Shown in pieces: positions 59,289 through 64,000 of a DNA stretch of 64,000 nt. The notes below the pieces were generated by a model. That model had not been told where the DNA came from and ran no database searches. It saw only the letters and a list, made by a program, of their open reading frames with translations. A program made the translations under genes and the position numbers. Position 1 is the first letter of the stretch, and each line of letters opens with the position of its first letter. Source of the stretch: Apostichopus japonicus (Eukaryota; Echinodermata; Holothuroidea; Aspidochirotida; Stichopodidae); contig NC_092573.1 of the NCBI RefSeq assembly GCF_037975245.1, positions 13,910,001-13,974,000 of the forward strand, read 5' to 3'.

Positions 59289-61353
59289 GGGTGCCCACCT
59301 CACCGCGGCCATTCCGCCGGTGGGGGGGGGGAGACTAACAAACTTCTCCCAGCAATGGGAATTTATTGGCGGGGACAAGTGGGTGTTGGACACAGTCAAA
59401 CACGGGTACAAAATAGAATTCTCCTCCAGCCCACCTTTCGGGGGCGGAGGAAGGCAGACACTCACACCCACGGACCCCGTCAAACGCTTAGCCCTAGAAG
59501 GGGAAATTCTGGCCCTGCTGGCCAAGCAGGCAATTACAAGAGTTCCGGAAGAGACGGGACCACTCTTCCGGTCCTCCTTTTTTCTGACCAAAAAACGGGA
59601 CGGCACCTGGCGTCCCATTCTAAACCTAAAACCCCTGAACACAAAACACATCAGACCAAAACACTTCCGTATGGAGACCTTAAACTTAATATTACCCCTA
59701 CTCAGAAAAGGCATGTGGGCGGCGACCGTAGACTTACGGGACGCCTACCTGCACATCTTGATACACAAAGAACACCGACGATTCCTAGCGTTCCGGTACG
59801 CAGAACAAGACTACCAGTTCCGGGCGCTCCCATTCGGCCTAGCCACGGCTCCCAGAACCTTCACGAGAGTCGCGGGAGCAGTAGTCGCCTACCTCAGAAA
59901 AAGAGGGGTCACCCTCTACGTATATCTAGACGACTGGTTGGTAGTAGGGAACAGTCTATCGGAAGCAACCAACAACGTCCACAAAACGCTCCAGACCCTT
60001 CAAGAACTGGGCTGGATCGTGAACCAGAAGAAATCACGGCTATCACCCTCCCAGACGATCCAGTTCCTCGGGGCCATACTGGACTTCACCACCGGGGTAG
60101 CCCGACCCTCAGAAGAAAGAGTCGCGGCAGTCAAGGCGACCACACAACAGATCTTGGCACACCGGGGGTCACCAACGGGGACATGGCTCCGGGCCCTGGG
60201 ACTCATGGCCAGCCTCGTCGATATAGTGAGACTGTGCAGGCTACACATGCGACCTCTGCAACTGCACCTGCTGAGGTCCGCAGACCCTACAGACCCAGAC
60301 AAAACAACGCTCATCTACAGGTCAGAGGAGGTCACACAACACTTTCGATGGTGGCTCGACCCAAACAACTGGAGTTCAGGGGTACCCTTTGCGATACAGC
60401 TACCAATGACATCGATAACGACGGACGCGTCACTGTCCGGATGGGGAGCTCACTGGAGCAATCGCACAGCATGGGGGACGTGGTCCCAAACAGAAACATC
60501 TCTCCACATCAACATCCTGGAGATGATGGCGGTCAAAAGAGCCCTGGAAGCTTTCAACGACCACGTACAGGGAACGATAACCACAATCTTCACCGACAAC
60601 ACGACAGTGGTGGCCTACATCAATCGGCAGGGGGGCACCCGCTCAGAGAGACTGTGCCGACTCGCGTGGGAGGTGATAACAGCGGCCGAGGACTCCGGCA
60701 CGATCCTAAGGGCTTCCCACATTGCAGGCAAGCTCAACGTGATGGCGGACGCCCTATCCAGGGGGCATATAGACCCCAACGAATGGTCTCTGGAACAGGA
60801 GACTTGCGACAGAATCTTTTCGATCTTCGGCAGGCCCACGATAGACCTGTTCGCAACACACAAGAACAACAAACTCCAGACCTTCTGTTCCAGACGATTC
60901 CACCCCCTGGCCTACCACACGGACGCAATGTCCCTCTCCTGGGACCACATGGATGCGTACATCTTCCCGCCGCTATGTATGATCGGACAAGTCCTCAGGA
61001 AAATTCGGAACTCCAAGGGCAGGTTCACACTAATAGCCCCGTTCTGGCCTCGCAGACCCTGGTTCGCCGAGATCCCCCAACTCCTCATGGACGTCCCAGT
61101 GAGTCTACCGGACAAGCCCCACCTACTGTCCCAGAGACAGGGAACTCTCTCCCACCCAGACATCAAGGGGTTACAATTAGTTGCCTGGAGGCTGTCCGGT
61201 CTTCCCTACGACAGAGACGCTTTTCAGAAGCAGCTGCCGCGATGGCAGCCGACGCTAGAAGGGGAACGACCGCAGCGACTTACGATTCCCGTCTGCGGAA
61301 GTTCGACCAATGGTGCCGACCGAGACAGATACTGCTGCCTGCTGCCTCTGTGA
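59143..61353 (+). CDS. DIRS ORF2, reverse transcriptase and RNase H
   Basis: The open frame spans 59,143 (after a TGA at 59,140-59,142) to TGA at 61,351-61,353, +1 relative to ORF1, overlapping it by 146 nt. RT motifs in order: FFLTKKRDGTWRPILNLKPL, TVDLRDAYLHI, RALPFGLATAPRTFT, and VYLDDWLVVG at 59,920-59,949 with the catalytic aspartates. RNase H follows: TTDASLSGWGAHW (near 60,418), INILEMMAV, FTDNTTVVAYI and ADALSRG, giving the D-E-D-D set. There is no ATG before 59,671, which is already past the first RT blocks; the upstream GTG at 59,245 is not a plausible eukaryotic start. Expression by frameshift from ORF1, by splicing, or from a non-AUG codon is therefore needed. The 3' end overlaps the recombinase. 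Confidence 0.93.
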   Translation, partial: AEELSEAEAGGQPSVQPAPGPPEEAEAPRRPDGTVTAPPIDQRSPPSPRGAHLTAAIPPVGGGRLTNFSQQWEFIGGDKWVLDTVKHGYKIEFSSSPPFGGGGRQTLTPTDPVKRLALEGEILALLAKQAITRVPEETGPLFRSSFFLTKKRDGTWRPILNLKPLNTKHIRPKHFRMETLNLILPLLRKGMWAATVDLRDAYLHILIHKEHRRFLAFRYAEQDYQFRALPFGLATAPRTFTRVAGAVVAYLRKRGVTLYVYLDDWLVVGNSLSEATNNVHKTLQTLQELGWIVNQKKSRLSPSQTIQFLGAILDFTTGVARPSEERVAAVKATTQQILAHRGSPTGTWLRALGLMASLVDIVRLCRLHMRPLQLHLLRSADPTDPDKTTLIYRSEEVTQHFRWWLDPNNWSSGVPFAIQLPMTSITTDASLSGWGAHWSNRTAWGTWSQTETSLHINILEMMAVKRALEAFNDHVQGTITTIFTDNTTVVAYINRQGGTRSERLCRLAWEVITAAEDSGTILRASHIAGKLNVMADALSRGHIDPNEWSLEQETCDRIFSIFGRPTIDLFATHKNNKLQTFCSRRFHPLAYHTDAMSLSWDHMDAYIFPPLCMIGQVLRKIRNSKGRFTLIAPFWPRRPWFAEIPQLLMDVPVSLPDKPHLLSQRQGTLSHPDIKGLQLVAWRLSGLPYDRDAFQKQLPRWQPTLEGERPQRLTIPVCGSSTNGADRDRYCCLLPL

Positions 61354-62255
61354 CACAGATAGCCGAGTTCCTCCTCTCACTCTTCGGAGAAGGGAGACAA
61401 GTCTCCACTATCAGGAATTACAGGTCGGCCATCGCTGCCATCCACCAGGGCTTCCCAGATGGCTCCACACTGAGCAATAACCCGTACATTGCACAACTCA
61501 TCAAAGGCATGGCGAATCGTCGCCCACAGATCAGACGGCTGGCCCCCTCCTGGGGACTCTCAGCAGTGTTACATGCCCTGGCAGGACCACCATACGAACC
61601 AATGGCTAACGCCTCCCTGGCTGCCCTCACAAAAAAGACACTCTTCCTCGTCGCAGTTGCGTCAGCAAGAAGGAGGAGTTGCCTCCACGCCCTATCCACC
61701 AAGCAGAATCACATCAGATTTGAGGGCCACGGGGTGAGGATGGTTCCAGACCCGTCATTTATTGCAAAGAACCAGACCTTGACCTTCTTGCCAGGAGACA
61801 TTTTCATCCCGGAAATTAAGACCATGTCATCAGTAGCCGAGGACAAACGATGGTGTCCAGTCAGGGCACTGAAGTGGTACCTGAACAAGACAGAGAAGTT
61901 AAGACAATCAACTTCTCTCTTCATCATACCACGACCACCCTACGCAGCGGCCTCCAAAGACACTCTATCCAGGTGGCTAGTAGAGATCATACGCCCGTTC
62001 ACATCGGGGACCTCCCGACCAAGGGCTCACGACGTCAGAGGGGTCGCGGCCTCTACAGCCCTATTCGCCGGCATCCCGGTAGAGGACATACTCAAAGCAG
62101 CAGCGTGGAAAACTCCAACTACGTTCGTCGCCTGCTACTTGACCGACACTTTACACGCCGAAGCGGCATTTGGTAGCGCGGTGATGCGAGGTCCGGTGGG
62201 TAACAGGTCCCACCCCTCGGGCCTCCCACCATCGGGCAGTGCCACTCGGTGCTAA
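61242..62255 (+). CDS. DIRS ORF3, tyrosine recombinase, 337 aa from the chosen ATG
   Basis: The catalytic pattern of the tyrosine recombinase/integrase family is complete: first Arg in ASARRRSCLHAL (about 61,657-61,690), HxxR in RAHDVRG (about 62,020-62,041), and nucleophile Tyr in TFVACYL (62,136-62,138). An N-terminal core-binding helix bundle is suggested by YDSRLRKFDQWC...LLSLFGEGRQVSTIRNYRSAI. ATG 61,242 is the nearest methionine, but a predicted helix (RRFSEAAAAMAAD) starts before it, so the true N-terminus may lie upstream in the same frame, which is open back to 59,289. Frame is -1 relative to the RT; overlap 112 nt from this ATG. The TAA at 62,253 lies inside the internal complementary region. 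It should catalyse integration of the circular DNA copy. Confidence 0.92.
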   Translation: MAADARRGTTAATYDSRLRKFDQWCRPRQILLPAASVTQIAEFLLSLFGEGRQVSTIRNYRSAIAAIHQGFPDGSTLSNNPYIAQLIKGMANRRPQIRRLAPSWGLSAVLHALAGPPYEPMANASLAALTKKTLFLVAVASARRRSCLHALSTKQNHIRFEGHGVRMVPDPSFIAKNQTLTFLPGDIFIPEIKTMSSVAEDKRWCPVRALKWYLNKTEKLRQSTSLFIIPRPPYAAASKDTLSRWLVEIIRPFTSGTSRPRAHDVRGVAASTALFAGIPVEDILKAAAWKTPTTFVACYLTDTLHAEAAFGSAVMRGPVGNRSHPSGLPPSGSATRC

Positions 62256-62346
62256 GGTTGTGAGGAGACAGGTAAGCGAGGAGCGAAGTAAATATCCCAA
62301 AACTTACTGGTTTGGATATTTACGAGTGACGAGCTTACCTGTCTCC
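62249..62346 (+). repeat. DIRS internal complementary region, 98 bp
   Basis: The first part (GGTGCTAAGGTTGTGAGGAG onward, then GAGGAGCGAAGTAAAT) is the complement of the element's left end, and the second part (ATCCCAAAACTTACTGG through GACGAGCTTACCTGTCTCC) the complement of its right end. It thus equals the joined ends, as in the DIRS1 model where it templates circle formation. Both outer sequences are matched without a visible error. Confidence 0.93.
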
Positions 62347-62828
62347 ATTCCCGCCTCCCTCCCCCGAGAGGGTGGTGGGACACAGCCGGACGGAGGAGCG
62401 GTCGCTCGACTTGACTCATGACTCCGAGCTTCACACCAGATAGACAGAACCACCATCCACCAGAGAGCCATCGACTATGTCTATCGGGGAGTGTACCTAT
62501 GTGTTTCCGTATGCGTTTGCGTACATAGTCTTCCACTTACGTTCTTACCTAAGTTGATCTAAGGGTAACAAGTGGCGGACCGTAAATCTTTAGGCTCCTT
62601 GTTAGTGTAAGGGGTAGTTCCGCCTGCAGGGTTCAGGAGAGTGTCCCCCCTTCCCGCTGCGCCGGGGAGGGTTACACTCCCCCCTGCTAAGAAGGCGTCA
62701 GTGAATTTTTTGTTAGGGGTTCACTTTGGGAAGTTAACTCGACGGGGGTCGTTGGGGGTGGCCAGACCTTGCCACCCCCACTCCCGTGTCCGTGAGGCCA
62801 CTCTTTAGGAATGGTCTCATGAGAAAGG
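62347..62828 (+). other. DIRS 3' untranslated region
   Basis: About 480 bp between the internal complementary region and the right repeat. No ORF of note. GC-rich, with inverted words CCCCCACTCCCG / GGGGGTCG near 62,745-62,790. Confidence 0.6.
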
Positions 62829-62941
62829 AGGAGGGACCGGAAGGGGGGTCCGGTCATAGAGGGCGCACAGTGTTATTTATTTACCAGGACTTTATAGGCA
62901 CGGTAGAATGAGGTGCTAAGGTTGTGAGGAGACAGGTAAGC
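62829..62941 (+). repeat. DIRS right inverted terminal repeat core, 113 bp
   Basis: Exact complement of 56,455-56,567, ending GAGGAGACAGGTAAGC. The 39 bp outside it (62,942-62,980) are unique to the right end and are mirrored in the internal complementary region. Confidence 0.93.
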
Positions 62942-62980
62942 TCGTCACTCGTAAATATCCAAACCAGTAAGTTTTGGGAT

Positions 62981-63490
62981 TTTTAACATTTTAGGGTTAT
63001 TTAACCTAAGCCCCTACCTCTCCCCCTTCCCCCTTCCTTTAGGCTAGCTAGTTGCATAGGATTATGTAAAGAACCTTTCTCTAGGTATCTCTACTGCTTG
63101 TTTTAGGACATGGTACTTGTCATAGTAGAAGGACATATGTGTGCAGTATAGCTACTTGGCCTATCAGGCATAACTAGAAAAGGAAGCCTGCATTATGCAA
63201 TAGATATCCCTTCTCTATAAATTGAAGAACAGACTACAATTTACCTCTGTGAGTAATTTCTCTCTGTGTCGGTCTGGAACCCTGAGCTGTCATTTTTGTG
63301 GATACGGAAAAGAAGTCCCATTCTTTATAGAAGCGACGATAGTTCAACTGTCGTATACATAATGATAAATAAAAAGGAGAGATAGCCAAAATGATTTCTG
63401 GTTGAAACAGTTTGAAGTCACCAAATCTTCCGCTGCATCTTTGTTAAAGTGAGTAAAAAAATGGTAATATTTTTTCCTTCATGTTCACAG
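62981..63490 (+). other. Homer intron 6, part after the DIRS insertion
   Basis: AT-rich, with no recognisable element, ending at acceptor TTCATGTTCACAG (63,478-63,490). Confidence 0.75.
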
Positions 63491-63571
63491 GAAGTGGCTG
63501 ACTTGACTAGAAAATTGCAGGACACCCTACACATCAAGCAAGATAACAGTAGACTCCAGGGAGAGCTAGAG
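63491..63571 (+). CDS. Homer: Homer scaffold protein, exon 7 (coiled coil)
   Basis: The 81-nt exon (27 codons, phase 0) lies between TTCATGTTCACAG and CTAGAG|GTATGG. It encodes EVADLTRKLQDTLHIKQDNS then RLQGELE, a heptad-patterned helix matching the coiled coil of long Homer isoforms. The remaining C-terminal exon or exons, with the leucine-zipper tetramerisation end, lie beyond the right edge. Small size, consensus splice sites and matching phase support it. Confidence 0.9.
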
Positions 63572-64000
63572 GTATGGAATAAATCCATTGCATTTTACCA
63601 GTGTATGGGCACCTGTTTGTTCTAGGTTATATGTAACAGGGTCTAAACAAAGGTGTAGATACAATGAAAAATTCCTAATGGACAATGTTCATTTATTCAT
63701 TCATTCATTCATTCATTCATTTATTCATTATTGTAGTAGGTCAGTTATTGACTTCAAGGTGTAGATACAATGAAAAATTCCAAATGGACAATGTTCATTC
63801 ATTCATTCATTAATTTATTAATTATTGTAGTAGGCCAGTTATTAATCTTATGAATCCAAACTGAATTAAAGTTCAGATGAAAAAAATGTGTTCATTGTTT
63901 TTGTTAGCTGAGTTACTGTTGAGTGCAATTGGAAAGAGCAAGAAAATTTTGTGTTTTTCAAAAAATGTCGATATCAAACCAGTGACCCTAGGGGTACAAG
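63572..64000 (+). other. Homer intron 7 start, with duplicated TTCA microsatellite
   Basis: Starts with donor GT at 63,572-63,573. A block of about 105 bp (GGTGTAGATACAATGAAAAA ... GGACAATGTTCATT) occurs at 63,651-63,735 and again at 63,756-63,830, each followed by (TTCA)n, with 8 or so units at 63,694-63,728. Confidence 0.85.

Larger units (their letters stand above)
56439..62980 (+). mobile_element. Complete DIRS1-type tyrosine-recombinase retrotransposon, about 6.54 kb
   Basis: All parts of the DIRS1 plan are present in order: left terminal repeat, leader, Gag-like ORF (57,168-59,288), RT/RNase H ORF (open 59,143-61,353), tyrosine recombinase (61,242-62,255), internal complementary region (62,249-62,346), right terminal repeat. 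DIRS elements have no DDE integrase; the recombinase is thought to insert a circular DNA, giving no target duplication, and none is seen. The terminal-repeat cores match over 113 bp, and catalytic motifs are intact, so the copy is young. GC content is far above the AT-rich host. It lies in sense in a Homer intron, between exons 6 and 7. Ends were set by comparison with the internal complementary region and may be off by one or two bases. Confidence 0.93.

Noticed and set aside
57308-59714. Long open frames on the minus strand opposite the DIRS Gag and RT
   Set aside because: They mirror GC-rich, RS/RE-rich coding on the plus strand, have no family motifs and conflict with the clear plus-strand ORFs.
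59355-61241. N-terminal two thirds of the 966-codon frame as a real protein domain
   Set aside because: It overprints the RT and has low-complexity Arg/Pro/Thr composition with no recognisable fold; only the part from about 61,195 resembles a recombinase. Kept as a finding, not annotated as a gene.

Overview
The window is eukaryotic DNA from an animal. Coding sequence is in short exons with GT-AG boundaries, introns reach 13 kb, and the background is AT-rich and full of decayed transposons. A Homer scaffold gene, a DIRS1-type retrotransposon, non-LTR retrotransposon tails and dispersed repeats of a style common in sea urchin and sea cucumber genomes suggest a marine deuterostome invertebrate, most likely an echinoderm. 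Clade is inferred; animal origin is secure.

Left part (1 to about 7 kb, minus strand): the first three coding exons of an FAD-dependent amine/sarcosine-oxidase-like flavoenzyme. The gene runs off the left edge. Its introns hold a foldback-like element with arrays of a 22-bp repeat, a decayed repeat pair and a possible DIRS end relic.

Middle (about 7 to 35 kb): no host gene was recognised. It holds a perfect 2,151-bp tandem duplication that includes a 5'-truncated non-LTR retrotransposon, three copies (one cut short) of a TTAA-flanked piggyBac-like MITE, a 953-bp element with an 8-bp target duplication that carries a LINE fragment, several MITEs and hairpins, and two minisatellites.

Right part (35 to 64 kb, plus strand): seven consecutive coding exons of a Homer orthologue, with all splice phases compatible. 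They encode the EVH1 domain (W24 and G89 kept) followed by coiled coil. The exon encoding Met-Gly and the C-terminus were not found in the window. Homer introns hold LINE tails, palindromic MITEs, a 2.7-kb minisatellite built from CAG|GTATAA-like units, a 71-bp tandem repeat, and a structurally complete DIRS-type element.

The DIRS element (about 56,439 to 62,980) is the standout. It has 113-bp inverted terminal repeats with no visible mismatch, an internal complementary region that reproduces the junction of the two ends, a long Gag-like ORF, an RT/RNase H ORF with catalytic motifs intact but no ATG upstream of its conserved blocks, and a tyrosine recombinase with its R, HxxR and Y residues. 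The Gag/recombinase frame is open for 5.1 kb except for one TAG.
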